Shown here one piece after another: positions 53,247 through 62,356 of a DNA stretch of 64,000 bases. The notes under the pieces were generated by a model. It worked only from the letters and a program-made list of their open reading frames with translations, was not told where the DNA came from and ran no database searches. A program made the translations under genes and the position numbers. Source of the stretch: Kurthia sibirica (GTDB lineage Bacteria > Bacillota > Bacilli > Bacillales_A > Planococcaceae); contig NZ_QFVR01000014.1 of the NCBI RefSeq assembly GCF_003143975.1, positions 1-64,000 on the forward strand. The letters run 5' to 3'. Position 1 is the stretch's first letter; the number at the start of each line of letters is the position of its first letter.

Positions 53247-54167
53247 TTATAGTACGTTTGTTAGTGCTGGTACAATTTGTTTTTTACGCGACACAATATC
53301 TTTTAATACAATTTGGTTATTTACTAAAGGTACTCCAAATGCTAGTGCTGATTTTGTTGCTAACACGCCTGCTGGTACCGCTATTGAATCATTGTTTAAA
53401 ATATCGGTAACGACAAAGAAGAATAAGTCTAAGTCCTTGGTAGCTACTTCATTATTTAATAATTCTTCTAGTTGTGCTTGGCGTGCAAGAACATCATTCA
53501 CATCTACAGCGTTAACTTGTGCGATGACAACTTTGGCATCACCCATTACAAATTCTTTAGCATCCAATGACAGCAAATCTTCTAACGATTTATCCGACAG
53601 ATCTGCTCCTGCTTTTAGCATAGCTAAACCATACTCTGCTAAATCAATACCTGCCTTAGCAGCTAATTCATTTGCAGCGACAATATCTTGCGGTGTACAA
53701 GTTGGTGATTTAAGAAGCAAAGTATCTGACACAATAGCAGATACCATTAATCCAGCATAGTTTGCTGGGATATCAATTTGATGCTCCTTGAATAATTTAT
53801 TGATGATGGTTGCTGTACAACCGACTGGTTCTGCACGATAGTATAGCGGGTTAGCTGTTTCAAAATTTGAAATTCTATGATGGTCGATGACTTCTGTGAT
53901 TAAAACATCTTTAATGTCGTTTGCTGATTGTTGGAATTCATTATGATCCACTAAGATAACGGCATCAGCATCGGCGACTGTATCTGTTAAGCGTGGTGCT
54001 TCAAAACCGAATTTCTCAAGTGCGAAAGCTGTTTCGTTATTAATTGTACCTAAGCGAAGTGCTTCTGCATCAACGCCTAATTGCTGTTTTAAATAAGCGT
54101 ATACTAACGCGGATGTAATGGTATCGGTATCTGGGTTTTTATGGCCAAAAACATATGTTTTACTCAT
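53247..54167 (-). CDS. ppaC: Manganese-dependent inorganic pyrophosphatase
   Basis: A 306-aa family II pyrophosphatase of the DHH superfamily. Metal ligands occur in [11 protein letters not shown] (about 7), VDHNEF (about 74) and DHHRISNF (about 96). The C-terminal DHHA2 domain includes [13 protein letters not shown] and the family SRKKQIVP. It removes pyrophosphate in the cytoplasm; monocistronic. Confidence 0.96.
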   Translation of the reverse strand: MSKTYVFGHKNPDTDTITSALVYAYLKQQLGVDAEALRLGTINNETAFALEKFGFEAPRLTDTVADADAVILVDHNEFQQSANDIKDVLITEVIDHHRISNFETANPLYYRAEPVGCTATIINKLFKEHQIDIPANYAGLMVSAIVSDTLLLKSPTCTPQDIVAANELAAKAGIDLAEYGLAMLKAGADLSDKSLEDLLSLDAKEFVMGDAKVVIAQVNAVDVNDVLARQAQLEELLNNEVATKDLDLFFFVVTDILNNDSIAVPAGVLATKSALAFGVPLVNNQIVLKDIVSRKKQIVPALTNVL

Positions 54168-54438
54168 ATTTGTAATTCCTCCTAAAGAAATATATATAGT
54201 CGTTTATCCGTAAATATTCTACCATATTTCACATTAAAAAAGAATATTGCTATTTGTTTATCACAGTTCTCTCTCACCATCATAAAACTATCTACACATG
54301 AATTTAAAGTAGTTATTTTTACCTAACCAAATAAATAAAACACCATATTAATAATTTTTTTCATATTTTTTAGTTAATATTTCACAAATACTATGATACT
54401 ATTTTGATATGTCCTAACTTCTAATAAGAGGGGTAGTA

Positions 54439-55242
54439 ATGAATATTAATATTGAGAAGAAGTATATTCCTTTAGCCAATTATTTTAATGCAACTACTGA
54501 AGCTGCTTTCAAGCTGTCTTTTACTGAAATTGAAACAATTATCGGTCAAAAGTTACCGAATGCAGCCTATTTAAATCAAAGTTGGTGGAAAAAAACAAAA
54601 CCACCACTTCAGCATTATTTAGCTTGGACAAGTAATGGTTATATCGTGTCAAAAGTACAACCTGGTTACTTCATCCATTTCGAAAAGCCACAGCATACAA
54701 TTACAGATAAGCTGTATCATACTGAAGATAAACAATGCACGTTTATCATCCGACCGGCTGAACTGGATGATGCGCGAAATATTTTGAACTTACAAGACCA
54801 ATTCAGTTTGGACAATAGTATTTTCTTTTGCGATCATATGACCATTCCCCATACGACACAAAGCCTTAGGAAAAAAATTTCACAATGGCATTCATCAAAA
54901 TCAGGTCATTTACTCACAGCGATTGTAGATGGCTCGATTGGTGGCATCATCCAAGTGGTTGGCAATGCGTCACCTGCAATGGCGCATCGTGCAGAAATTA
55001 ATATTGGCATTTTGCCGCAATATGAAACACAGCATATTGATTTAGCATTATTAGAGACAGCTGAACAATGGGCTAGGCAAAATGGGATTAATCGCCTTGA
55101 ATTATCAGTTCTAAAAGCACAAAATAGGACAATTAAGCGCTTTGAAAAATTTGGTTTTTCAATCGAAGGTATTCGTCAGAATGCGCTATTTATTGACGGT
55201 CGTTATGAAGATGAATTCTATATGGGTAAAGTGTTACTTTAA
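54439..55242 (+). CDS. DUF7662-like domain fused to GNAT acyltransferase
   Basis: A 267-aa two-domain protein. The first ~85 residues look like the DUF7662 pattern: YFNATTEAAFKLSFTEIETI, LPNAAYLNQSWWKK and LAWTSNGYIV. Residues ~100-265 form a GNAT domain with FIIRPAELDDARNIL, AEINIGILPQYETQHIDLAL in place of the usual CoA loop, and NRTIKRFEKFGFSIEGIRQ. The AGAGGGG site precedes the ATG. The gene converges on a racemase-deacylase pair, which suggests it may be the N-acyltransferase of the same pathway (inference). Confidence 0.8.
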   Translation: MNINIEKKYIPLANYFNATTEAAFKLSFTEIETIIGQKLPNAAYLNQSWWKKTKPPLQHYLAWTSNGYIVSKVQPGYFIHFEKPQHTITDKLYHTEDKQCTFIIRPAELDDARNILNLQDQFSLDNSIFFCDHMTIPHTTQSLRKKISQWHSSKSGHLLTAIVDGSIGGIIQVVGNASPAMAHRAEINIGILPQYETQHIDLALLETAEQWARQNGINRLELSVLKAQNRTIKRFEKFGFSIEGIRQNALFIDGRYEDEFYMGKVLL

Positions 55243-55254
55243 TCCATTTTACAG

Positions 55255-55345
55255 CTATTCCAGAAGTATGGCAGCCTCTCTCCTCTATTTTCAAACAATG
55301 AAAATAGCTTAGGGTACGCTACACTACAATTGGAATGGTTTTTTT
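55255..55345 (+). terminator. Large-loop terminator-like structure
   Basis: CTATTCCA (55255-55262) can pair with TGGAATGG (55331-55338, one G-U), followed by seven T. The loop has an inner hairpin CTATTTTC/GAAAATAG. It starts 12 bp after the stop of the fusion gene. Confidence 0.5.
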
Positions 55346-55463
55346 GTTGACAATTATTTTGATTGGATCTCTCGTGTATAAAGGACGATGACGCCAGTTC
55401 GAAATTGATGAATAGAAAAAATCGGTGTAATTTAACGTAGCGTCGTTATTTTCTACTAGTATA

Positions 55464-55505
55464 AAATAGGTCTAAACCGATTCACCTACGGCATAGACCT
55501 ATTTC
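55464..55505 (-). terminator. Terminator of the racemase gene
   Basis: AAATAGGTCT pairs with AGACCTATTT; it lies 5 bp beyond the racemase stop, followed on the minus strand by TATACTAG, so the T tract is poor. Confidence 0.6.
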
Positions 55506-55509
55506 AATA

Positions 55510-56616
55510 TTATTCAAATAACTGTTTATCTATTGTAAAATATTCATAGGCATCCTGGTTAACATCATAACCAATTCCCGGTCTCTGAGAAAGATGGATT
55601 ACACCTTGATCAACCATTACTTCCGGGCTAATTATATCTTCGGCAAAATAATGGCTTGATGCAGCGGTATCACCCGGCAGACTAAAATAAGGAAGTGATG
55701 CAAGTGCTATACTATGTGCGCGGCCAATACCTGCCTCTAACATACCACCGCACCATACTTTCATACCCGCCTGCTGTGCAGCGTGATGAATTAGTCTTGC
55801 CTCTTCCATACCACCTACTCGCGCAATTTTAATATTAAAGATTTTACAAGCTTGTAGCTCAATAGCTGTCATGGCATCTTTCAAACTACAGATACTTTCA
55901 TCTAAGCAAATAGGGGTCTTCAACTGCGCTTGTAATGTCGCGTGTTGCACAATATCATCTGCAGCAAGTGGCTGTTCAATCATCAGTAAATTAAACTCAT
56001 CTAAACTTTGCAAAAGTTCTAAATCATCCAGAGTGTAGGCTGAATTCGCATCGACCATCAATGGTAGTTCTTTATAGCGACTACGGATACTACGAATCAC
56101 TGCGATATCCTGACCCGGTTTTATTTTCACTTTTACCCGCTTGTAGCCGGCTAGTAATGCCTGGTCTATTTTTTCATATAGAGCTGCTGTTGTTGTTTGC
56201 AAACCGATACTAACGCCAATGTCTATCGTTGACTGCGTACCACCGATTACCTGATAAAGGGGTTTATTTTGCTTTTTAGCATATACATCCCATATCGCCG
56301 TTTCAATAGCCGCCTTTGCCATTGCATTCCGACGATAGACCATCAATAACCGTCGCACATCCGATGGATGATTCAACTCTTGTTTTAATAATGCAGGAAT
56401 GAAAAATTGTTGAAGCATATACCAACAAGTTTCCACTGTTTCTTCCGTATACCATGGTGCTTCAAAAGCATCACATTCTCCGTACCCAACAAAACCTTGC
56501 TCATCATATACTTCTACAATGATAAATTTTTTATCTTGGACGGTTCCAAAACTTGTCGTAAACGGATTTTTCATACGCATTGTCATTTTTCTCAAAATAA
56601 TTTTAGTCAATTTCAT
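55510..56616 (-). CDS. N-acylamino-acid racemase / OSB synthase family
   Basis: A 368-aa enolase-superfamily enzyme of the MenC/NSAR group. Catalytic residues: KVKIKPG (first Lys pair, about 163), MVDANS (Asp about 189), IEQPL (Glu about 214), CLDES (Asp about 239) and NIKIARVGG (second Lys about 263). No menaquinone genes are near; the partner is an M20 deacylase 10 bp upstream. That context favours N-succinyl- or N-acylamino-acid racemase activity, as shown for Geobacillus kaustophilus, over OSB synthase alone. Confidence 0.85.
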   Translation of the reverse strand: MKLTKIILRKMTMRMKNPFTTSFGTVQDKKFIIVEVYDEQGFVGYGECDAFEAPWYTEETVETCWYMLQQFFIPALLKQELNHPSDVRRLLMVYRRNAMAKAAIETAIWDVYAKKQNKPLYQVIGGTQSTIDIGVSIGLQTTTAALYEKIDQALLAGYKRVKVKIKPGQDIAVIRSIRSRYKELPLMVDANSAYTLDDLELLQSLDEFNLLMIEQPLAADDIVQHATLQAQLKTPICLDESICSLKDAMTAIELQACKIFNIKIARVGGMEEARLIHHAAQQAGMKVWCGGMLEAGIGRAHSIALASLPYFSLPGDTAASSHYFAEDIISPEVMVDQGVIHLSQRPGIGYDVNQDAYEYFTIDKQLFE

Positions 56617-56626
56617 TCTATCAATC

Positions 56627-57799
56627 CTATCTATTTACAACTGCTTGTTCTTTGCGTGCTTGTTGCAATGCACCAATTACAGTGCGTGTTAAAATTTCCA
56701 CACCGACGATTAATTGTTGATCATTAAATGTCATATGTGGATGATGCAATCCAGGTACTAGACCACAACCTAAACCAAGCATCGCTGCTTTAATCGTTGG
56801 TCTTTCCTTTGTATAAAAGTGAAAATCTTCACCACCAGGCGTCACAATTTCTTCAGCTAAATGCTCCGCTCCTGCTGTTTCTATTATTGCTTGCCGTAAT
56901 AGGTCACGCGCTGCATCACTGACTTCAGCTGCCGCAATATCAACTAAAACCTTCTGCGAAATCCGGGCATTGTACATTTCTTCCACCGCACGTATACCAC
57001 GATCAATTCCTGCACTTAGCTGCTTCATTGCGACATTTGTTTGCGCTCTGGCATCCATTGTCAAAATAGCTTTTCCGGGAATAATATTCCCCGATTCACC
57101 ACCAGCTTGGAAGCGTGTGACCTTCACCGACCATGGAATCGTTGTATCGACATGAATGGCCTTCAATGCATCGACTAAACTACTGCCAATTTCAATAGCA
57201 TTCTTTCCTAAATGTGGTCTTGCAGCATGCGCTTCTTCTCCATAAATTTCACATGATAACATCATTGAAGCACCATGATGTAATGCGGGACTAAACATAC
57301 CATCTTGCAACTCTTGTATCGGACGTAAATGGACACCGAATAAATAATCGACATCATCCATAATACCACGATCAACTATAGCTAATGCACCCTGCCCTTT
57401 TTCTTCTGCAGGTTGGAATATGACGCGGATCGTACCAGAAGAAGACATGTCCAATTGCTGTTCTTCAATCAGTTTTTTTAACAGCAAGCAACAGCCTATA
57501 GCCATCGTCATATGACCATCATGACCACATGAATGATTAGCCTTCATCTCGCCACCTACATCCTGCCACAAAGCATCAATATCCGTACGTAATGCTACGA
57601 CAGGTGAACCGCTACCAATTTCAATATAAAGTCCTGGTATCGTATCAAATAAATGGACATCAAAATTATGTTCTTCCAATAATTGAGCGATATATTTTGT
57701 TGTCTCTACTTCATGCCAACTGCGTTCCGGATTATTATGCAAATGTGTAAAAACTGTCTCAAGTTGTTTTTTTAGAGCGCTCATTACATCACTATTCAT
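56627..57799 (-). CDS. M20-family amidohydrolase (N-acyl amino acid deacylase type)
   Basis: A 390-aa M20D peptidase. Zn site HSCGHDGHMT (about 88), catalytic Glu pair in QPAEEKGQG (about 130), HHGASMMLSCEIYGEEAHAARPH (dimerisation domain start, about 175), and GGEDFHFY (about 339). Relatives cut N-acyl amino acids (hippurate, acetyl- or succinyl-amino acids). Coupled to the racemase gene by 10 bp. Start 57799, or Met6 at 57784. Confidence 0.88.
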   Translation of the reverse strand: MNSDVMSALKKQLETVFTHLHNNPERSWHEVETTKYIAQLLEEHNFDVHLFDTIPGLYIEIGSGSPVVALRTDIDALWQDVGGEMKANHSCGHDGHMTMAIGCCLLLKKLIEEQQLDMSSSGTIRVIFQPAEEKGQGALAIVDRGIMDDVDYLFGVHLRPIQELQDGMFSPALHHGASMMLSCEIYGEEAHAARPHLGKNAIEIGSSLVDALKAIHVDTTIPWSVKVTRFQAGGESGNIIPGKAILTMDARAQTNVAMKQLSAGIDRGIRAVEEMYNARISQKVLVDIAAAEVSDAARDLLRQAIIETAGAEHLAEEIVTPGGEDFHFYTKERPTIKAAMLGLGCGLVPGLHHPHMTFNDQQLIVGVEILTRTVIGALQQARKEQAVVNR

Positions 57800-57896
57800 C
57801 TAGTCATCCCATCCTTTAATGTTTGTAAATCTTACTTTTTCTTTCATCCTATTTGCGTTATACTATTTTAACTATTTGGAAAGAAGGTGTGAGGTT

Positions 57897-58196
57897 ATGC
57901 AAAAAATCATTAATGAAGTAGTAGATTTTCGTAAACAACGTGATTGGCATTTAGAACAAGATCCTCGAAGTTTAGCCATCTCCGTATCTTTAGAGGCAAG
58001 TGAATTACTCGAATGTTTTCAATGGACATCAGGCGCTCAGGCTGTGGACAAATACCCGCAGGAGATAAAAGAAGAAATGGCCGATGTTCTTATATACTTA
58101 ATCGCGCTTGCTGATACGATGGCAATAGACCTCTCAAAAGCTGTCAGTGAAAAATTGGTGAAAAATACTGTTAAATATCCAGTACCCCAAAAATAA
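57897..58196 (+). CDS. MazG-like nucleotide pyrophosphohydrolase
   Basis: A 99-aa all-alpha NTP pyrophosphatase of the RS21-C6/iMazG type. The metal motif is E-x-x-E...E-x-x-D: SLEASELLE (about 32) and KEEMADVLIYLI (about 60). It removes unusual dNTPs such as modified dCTP in relatives. The ATG at 57897 has AAGAAGGTGTGAGG upstream; a longer frame from 57819 is not supported. Confidence 0.9.
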   Translation: MQKIINEVVDFRKQRDWHLEQDPRSLAISVSLEASELLECFQWTSGAQAVDKYPQEIKEEMADVLIYLIALADTMAIDLSKAVSEKLVKNTVKYPVPQK

Positions 58197-58247
58197 TAAA
58201 CTTAACTTAAAAATCAGTTGAACTTATTATATTTCATCACGCTAAAG

Positions 58248-58278
58248 AAAGCTCACTTCGTGTAGAAGTGAGCTTTTT
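58248..58278. terminator. Terminator, MazG-like gene/niaP
   Basis: AAAGCTCACTTC pairs with GAAGTGAGCTTT, TT following; convergent genes. Confidence 0.88.
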
Positions 58279-58281
58279 AGA

Positions 58282-59499
58282 TTAATCTAATTCAAGTTGT
58301 TTTGTTTCTTTGCCTAAAAAGATAATGGCAAAAATAGCGATGACAATTGCAGCGGTAAAGATTGAGAAAATCACACCAATATCGACAGATTTAACAGTTA
58401 AGGTCCCGACAACCAATGGTCCTAAAATACCTCCGATTCGCCCAACAGCAGCTGCCATTCCAGCACCGGTACCACGAATAATCGTTGGATAGTTTTCTGG
58501 CGTATAGGCATATAGCGCACCCCATGCACCAAGGTTAAAGAATGATAAGAACATGCCTGATAGCAGTAGTAGCGACGGTGTATCTGCAAAACCAAAAGCC
58601 AATGCACTAATCGCTGTTCCCAACAAATAAACCGACAGAACAAACTTCCTGCCCAGTTTTTCGATAATCCATGCTGCTGTAAAATAACCCGGTAATTGCG
58701 CTAATGTCATAATCAAAACATATTCAAACGATTTAATCAGATCAAAACCTTTCATAACCATAACGCTTGGTAACCATAAAAACATGCCATAATAAGAAAA
58801 GACAACCATAAACCAGACAATCCATAACATCAATGTATTCTTGGCATATTTCTTCTGCCAAACTGCTTTCATATTTTGCCAAATAGGTTGTCGTTTATCC
58901 TTATTTGCTTCATATTTTGGTGAATCTGGTAAGCTAATACGTAAATAAATGGCATAAAATGCGGGAATTGCGGTTAATAGTAACGCTACGCGCCAACCAT
59001 ACGTTGGGATGACAAAATAAGAAATAAGAGCAGCTAACAACCAACCGCCCGCCCAAAAACTTTCAAGTAGTACGACGACGCGTCCTCTTTCCTTCGGTGC
59101 AACGCTCTCAGATACAAGCGTTGAAGCAACAGGTAGCTCTCCACCTAGACCTAGACCTACGAAAAAACGTAACACCATAAAAGCGGCAAGCGTTGTCGTC
59201 AATGCGGATAAACCGCTTGCGACTGAAAAGATCACAAGCGTCCACATAAAGACAGCTTTACGACCATATTTATCTGCAAAGAGTCCGAAGACAAGTGCTC
59301 CTACTGCCATTCCTACAGAATTAATACTGCCAATCCATCCCATCTCTGTTGGTGTCAGCTGCCACTCTATGGCTAATGCCGCAATTACAAAAGATAATAT
59401 ACCAACATCTAATGCATCAAATAACCAGCCGAGACCAGCAACTGCTAGTAATTTATTGCGCGTAATCGGTTTTTTTTGTTGTTGTTTTTTTGTTGTCAC
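58282..59499 (-). CDS. niaP: Nicotinate transporter NiaP
   Basis: A 405-aa MFS transporter with 12 helices. It matches B. subtilis NiaP (YceI transporter) over the whole length: GLGWLFDALDVGILSFVIAA, GLGGELPVASTLVSESVAP, FSYYGMFLWLPSVM, FFNLGAWGALYAYTPE and the end GKETKQLELD. It imports niacin for NAD. The start is a GTG at 59499, set by GGAGG ten bases upstream; a longer frame to 59547 overlaps the operator-like palindrome. Confidence 0.92.
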   Translation of the reverse strand: MTTKKQQQKKPITRNKLLAVAGLGWLFDALDVGILSFVIAALAIEWQLTPTEMGWIGSINSVGMAVGALVFGLFADKYGRKAVFMWTLVIFSVASGLSALTTTLAAFMVLRFFVGLGLGGELPVASTLVSESVAPKERGRVVVLLESFWAGGWLLAALISYFVIPTYGWRVALLLTAIPAFYAIYLRISLPDSPKYEANKDKRQPIWQNMKAVWQKKYAKNTLMLWIVWFMVVFSYYGMFLWLPSVMVMKGFDLIKSFEYVLIMTLAQLPGYFTAAWIIEKLGRKFVLSVYLLGTAISALAFGFADTPSLLLLSGMFLSFFNLGAWGALYAYTPENYPTIIRGTGAGMAAAVGRIGGILGPLVVGTLTVKSVDIGVIFSIFTAAIVIAIFAIIFLGKETKQLELD

Positions 59500-59523
59500 A
59501 ATAGAACCTCCAAGTGTCTTGTC

Positions 59524-59541
59524 ATTAGTATACTCACTAAT
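59524..59541. promoter_or_regulatory. Putative niaP operator palindrome
   Basis: ATTAGTATACTCACTAAT with arms ATTAGT/ACTAAT, 25 bp upstream of the niaP start. It may bind a niacin-responsive repressor; the regulator is not in the window. Confidence 0.4.
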
Positions 59542-59653
59542 ATACATCTTTTCTTGAAATGTGACAATATGTAGATAAATTCAAATTGTTCCGATAATTT
59601 ACGCAGAACTATAGATATATAAGTCAAAATACGTTAAAATGTCCAGTATAGAA

Positions 59654-59686
59654 AAACAGTTGTCCTCTTGAAAGAAACAACTGTTT
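59654..59686. promoter_or_regulatory. Hairpin in the thrC leader
   Basis: AAACAGTTGT pairs perfectly with ACAACTGTTT across 13 bases, 34 bp before the thrC ATG. It is followed by A-rich sequence on the plus strand and T-rich on the minus strand, so it is not a plus-strand terminator. Confidence 0.5.
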
Positions 59687-59720
59687 AAAAATACGAACGC
59701 TACTAAAAGGAGACATTCAT

Positions 59721-60773
59721 ATGTATAAAGGATTAATCGATCACTATAAAGAATTTTTACCGGTAAATGACAACACGCCTGCACTAACTTTGCATGAGGG
59801 TAACACACCTCTTATCCACTTAGATACTTTATCGCAAGAACTTGGAATCGACTTATTCGCAAAATATGAAGGATTAAATCCGACTGGCTCATTTAAAGAT
59901 CGAGGTATGGTTATGGCTGTTGCTAAAGCAATTGAAGAAGGTAGCAAATGTGTTATTTGTGCTTCGACAGGTAATACATCTGCTGCTGCTGCTGCTTACG
60001 CCGCTCGTGCGGGTATTCAGTCATTAGTTGTTATTCCAAAAGGAAAAGTAGCTGCCGGCAAGTTGGCACAAGCCTATATGTATGGTGCTAAAATCATTGA
60101 AATTGATGGTAATTTTGATGAGGCATTACAAGCGGTTCGTGATATTAGTGAAACGACGGATGTTGCACTCGTAAATTCAGTAAATCCTTATCGCTTAGAA
60201 GGACAAAAAACAGCTGCTTTTGAGGTATGTGATCAATTGGGTGATGCACCAGACATTCTTGCTATTCCTGTCGGTAATGCTGGTAATATTAGCGCCTATT
60301 GGAAAGGATTCAAAGAATATAACGCCAAAAAAGGCACAAAACTACCAAAAATGTTTGGCTTTGAAGCGGAAGGGGCTGCGGCGATTGTACAAGGCGCACC
60401 TATTGCTAAACCAGAAACAATTGCAACAGCCATTCGTATTGGTAACCCCGCAAGTTGGGCACTAGCTGAAGCTGCACGCGATGAATCACAAGGGATCATT
60501 GACTCGGTAACAGATGAAGAAATTTTAGATGCTTATCGTCAAATTGCTGCAAAAGAAGGCGTATTTGCTGAACCAGGTTCTGCTGCCTCAATTGCTGGTG
60601 TTATTAAATCGGTTCAAAACGGTAAAATCGCCGCTGGTAGTCGTGTCGTTGCTGTATTAACAGGTAACGGATTAAAAGATCCAGATACAGCAGTTAATGC
60701 CTCGACAGTCGATCTCATCTCACTACCAAATGATGAAGATAAAATCCGTGCTTATATCGAGAGTGTCCTATGA
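59721..60773 (+). CDS. thrC: Threonine synthase
   Basis: A 350-aa PLP enzyme making threonine from O-phosphohomoserine. The PLP lysine is in [11 protein letters not shown] (about 52-62), and [19 protein letters not shown] (about 78-96) binds phosphate. Typical Bacillales length. AAAGGAG precedes the ATG. It overlaps thrB by 4 bp; homoserine dehydrogenase (hom), usually first, is not here. Confidence 0.97.
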   Translation: MYKGLIDHYKEFLPVNDNTPALTLHEGNTPLIHLDTLSQELGIDLFAKYEGLNPTGSFKDRGMVMAVAKAIEEGSKCVICASTGNTSAAAAAYAARAGIQSLVVIPKGKVAAGKLAQAYMYGAKIIEIDGNFDEALQAVRDISETTDVALVNSVNPYRLEGQKTAAFEVCDQLGDAPDILAIPVGNAGNISAYWKGFKEYNAKKGTKLPKMFGFEAEGAAAIVQGAPIAKPETIATAIRIGNPASWALAEAARDESQGIIDSVTDEEILDAYRQIAAKEGVFAEPGSAASIAGVIKSVQNGKIAAGSRVVAVLTGNGLKDPDTAVNASTVDLISLPNDEDKIRAYIESVL

Positions 60774-61663
60774 CAAAAACTTGGTCCATTTCCGTTCCCG
60801 GAAGTACAGCAAATCTTGGGCCAGGATTTGATTCGATTGGACTAGCATTAGGTCTTTACTTAAAGCTTGATGTTACTTTACAGCCGCAATGGCAATTCGT
60901 ACATCATTCTGAACATTTACCGGTAGATGTTACCGTAGAAGAGCATCTCATCTATAAAATTGCACAACAAGTTGCACACTATTACAATGTCGTTATACCA
61001 AATTGTCGTATTGATCTGTACAGTGAATTACCTCTAGCCCGCGGTCTTGGAAGCAGTGCTTCAGCAATCGTCGCTGCCATTGAAGTGGTTAATTTACTTT
61101 GTCATTTGCAGTTAACTGACTATGATAAATGCCTGTTGGCCTCACAGTTTGAAGGACATCCTGACAATGCCTCTGCTTCTGTTTATGGTGGCTTGACAAT
61201 TGGTGCGACCTTGCCAGATGGTAAGCTCCACATAATCAATGAAAAAAATTTGCATGCCTCATTTGCTATTATTATACCTAATTTCGAGTTAAAAACGGCC
61301 GAGGCTCGTCTCGCTTTACCAAATAGCTATGACAAAGGTTACGCTGTTCATGCAAGTGCCTATGCCAATATGTTAACTGCCGCTCTCTTAAAACATGACT
61401 ATGCCCTTGCAGGGCAATTTATGGAGGCTGATTGCTTCCATGAACCTTTTCGCGCAAAACTCATTCCTGATTACGAGAAAATCCGTCAACTTGCAAAATC
61501 ATTTGGTGCCTATGGTACATCCATTAGTGGTGCAGGCCCTACGATGATTTCATTAGTTGACCCAGCAAAAGTATCGTCATTGGTCGCGCAGCTACAAAAA
61601 CATTATCCACATTATGAAATCAAAGCGGTATCCATCGATGATGATGGTATTGTCACTAAATAA
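60770..61663 (+). CDS. thrB: Homoserine kinase
   Basis: A 297-aa GHMP kinase phosphorylating homoserine. The ATP loop is [19 protein letters not shown] (about 88-106), the N-terminal motif [16 protein letters not shown] (about 9-24), and the C-terminal [11 protein letters not shown] (about 252). Start overlaps thrC stop (ATGA), so the two are coupled. Confidence 0.97.
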   Translation: MTKTWSISVPGSTANLGPGFDSIGLALGLYLKLDVTLQPQWQFVHHSEHLPVDVTVEEHLIYKIAQQVAHYYNVVIPNCRIDLYSELPLARGLGSSASAIVAAIEVVNLLCHLQLTDYDKCLLASQFEGHPDNASASVYGGLTIGATLPDGKLHIINEKNLHASFAIIIPNFELKTAEARLALPNSYDKGYAVHASAYANMLTAALLKHDYALAGQFMEADCFHEPFRAKLIPDYEKIRQLAKSFGAYGTSISGAGPTMISLVDPAKVSSLVAQLQKHYPHYEIKAVSIDDDGIVTK

Positions 61664-61670
61664 CGTTACA

Positions 61671-61806
61671 AGGCTCAAACAAAATATATCATCTACCGTT
61701 TTTAGGGTTCGCAACAAAAAACCGAAATCGCGCCATACAGCGCAATTTCGGTTTTTTTTGCTCAGATATGGCAATATTTTATGCGTATGTCCCAGCCTCA
61801 TTTTTT
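61671..61806 (+). repeat. Possible diverged large-loop element after thrB
   Basis: Starts 8 bp after the thrB stop with AGGCTCAAACAAAA and ends TGTCCCAGCCTCATTTTTT. The ends resemble those of the elements at 1528 and 48514, and AGGCT/AGCCT pair, but the middle of the stem is mismatched and the interior is different. Confidence 0.4.
61716..61759 (+). terminator. Terminator of thrCB
   Basis: ACCGAAATCGCG pairs with CGCAATTTCGGT (one mismatch), followed by TTTTTTT. Confidence 0.85.
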
Positions 61807-61810
61807 ATAG

Positions 61811-61845
61811 TTGACATATTACTATCCTGTAACTATAATAGTTAC
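61811..61845 (+). promoter_or_regulatory. Sigma-A promoter with embedded 17-bp operator (ywnA)
   Basis: TTGACA (61811-61816) and TATAAT (61834-61839) are exact consensus boxes, 17 bp apart. The palindrome GTAACTATAATAGTTAC (61829-61845) covers the -10 box, ideal for repression. It fits autoregulation by the Rrf2 protein encoded 18 bp downstream. Confidence 0.85.
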
Positions 61846-61862
61846 AATAGGTGGTGAGCATT

Positions 61863-62279
61863 ATGGTGAATAGTCGTTTTTCAGTCGCCATTCATATTTT
61901 GTCATTAATTGCTACCGTAAAGGACACCGGTTTGTTAACATCCGACTATATCGCAGGAAGCGTCAATACAAATCCTGTCGTTATTCGACGAATTAGTAGT
62001 ATGTTAAAAAAAAGTGGTTTAATCAAATCATCCCCTGGAGTGGCAGGTTATGCACTAACAACAGAACCTCAACATATCAATTTATTGACTGTCTATAAAG
62101 CGGTTCAACCTCAGGGAAATTTATTTGCCATCCATGAACAACCAAATCCGGAATGTCCGGTAGGTAAGCGTATTGAATCGACATTAGATGATGTGTTCTC
62201 AAACGTCCAAACAGCAATGGAAAATGAATTGAAATGTCGCACGCTACAAGATATTTTGCAGCATCTTGACATAAAATAG
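61863..62279 (+). CDS. ywnA: Rrf2-family regulator, YwnA-like
   Basis: About 138 aa; ATG at 61863 after GGTGGTG. The winged helix shows SDYIAGSVNTNPVVIRRISS (about 26-45) and the wing SSPGVAGYALT. There is one Cys in NPECPVGKRIE (about 98) and one in ELKCRTLQ, and no three-Cys iron-sulfur cluster site. It resembles B. subtilis YwnA, encoded with ywnB as here. Confidence 0.9.
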   Translation: MVNSRFSVAIHILSLIATVKDTGLLTSDYIAGSVNTNPVVIRRISSMLKKSGLIKSSPGVAGYALTTEPQHINLLTVYKAVQPQGNLFAIHEQPNPECPVGKRIESTLDDVFSNVQTAMENELKCRTLQDILQHLDIK

Positions 62280-62306
62280 GTCAACTATTTAGTTGATCTA
62301 TTTTTT
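62274..62306 (+). terminator. Terminator of ywnA
   Basis: AAATAGGTCAACT pairs with AGTTGATCTATTT, followed by TTT; it starts within the ywnA stop codon. Confidence 0.82.
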
Positions 62307-62316
62307 CACCACACCT

Positions 62317-62333
62317 GTAATCACTTTAGTTAC
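62317..62333. promoter_or_regulatory. YwnA-type operator 2 (ywnB)
   Basis: GTAATCACTTTAGTTAC shares GTAA and TAGTTAC with the site at 61829-61845 and has the same 17-bp length. It lies 24 bp before ywnB. Confidence 0.65.
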
Positions 62334-62356
62334 AACTAATAGGAGGAATAAATCAC

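Noticed and set aside
61671-61806. Full third copy of the 205-229 bp repeat
   Set aside because: Only the ends are alike; the interior does not match, so it is listed as a possible diverged element only.
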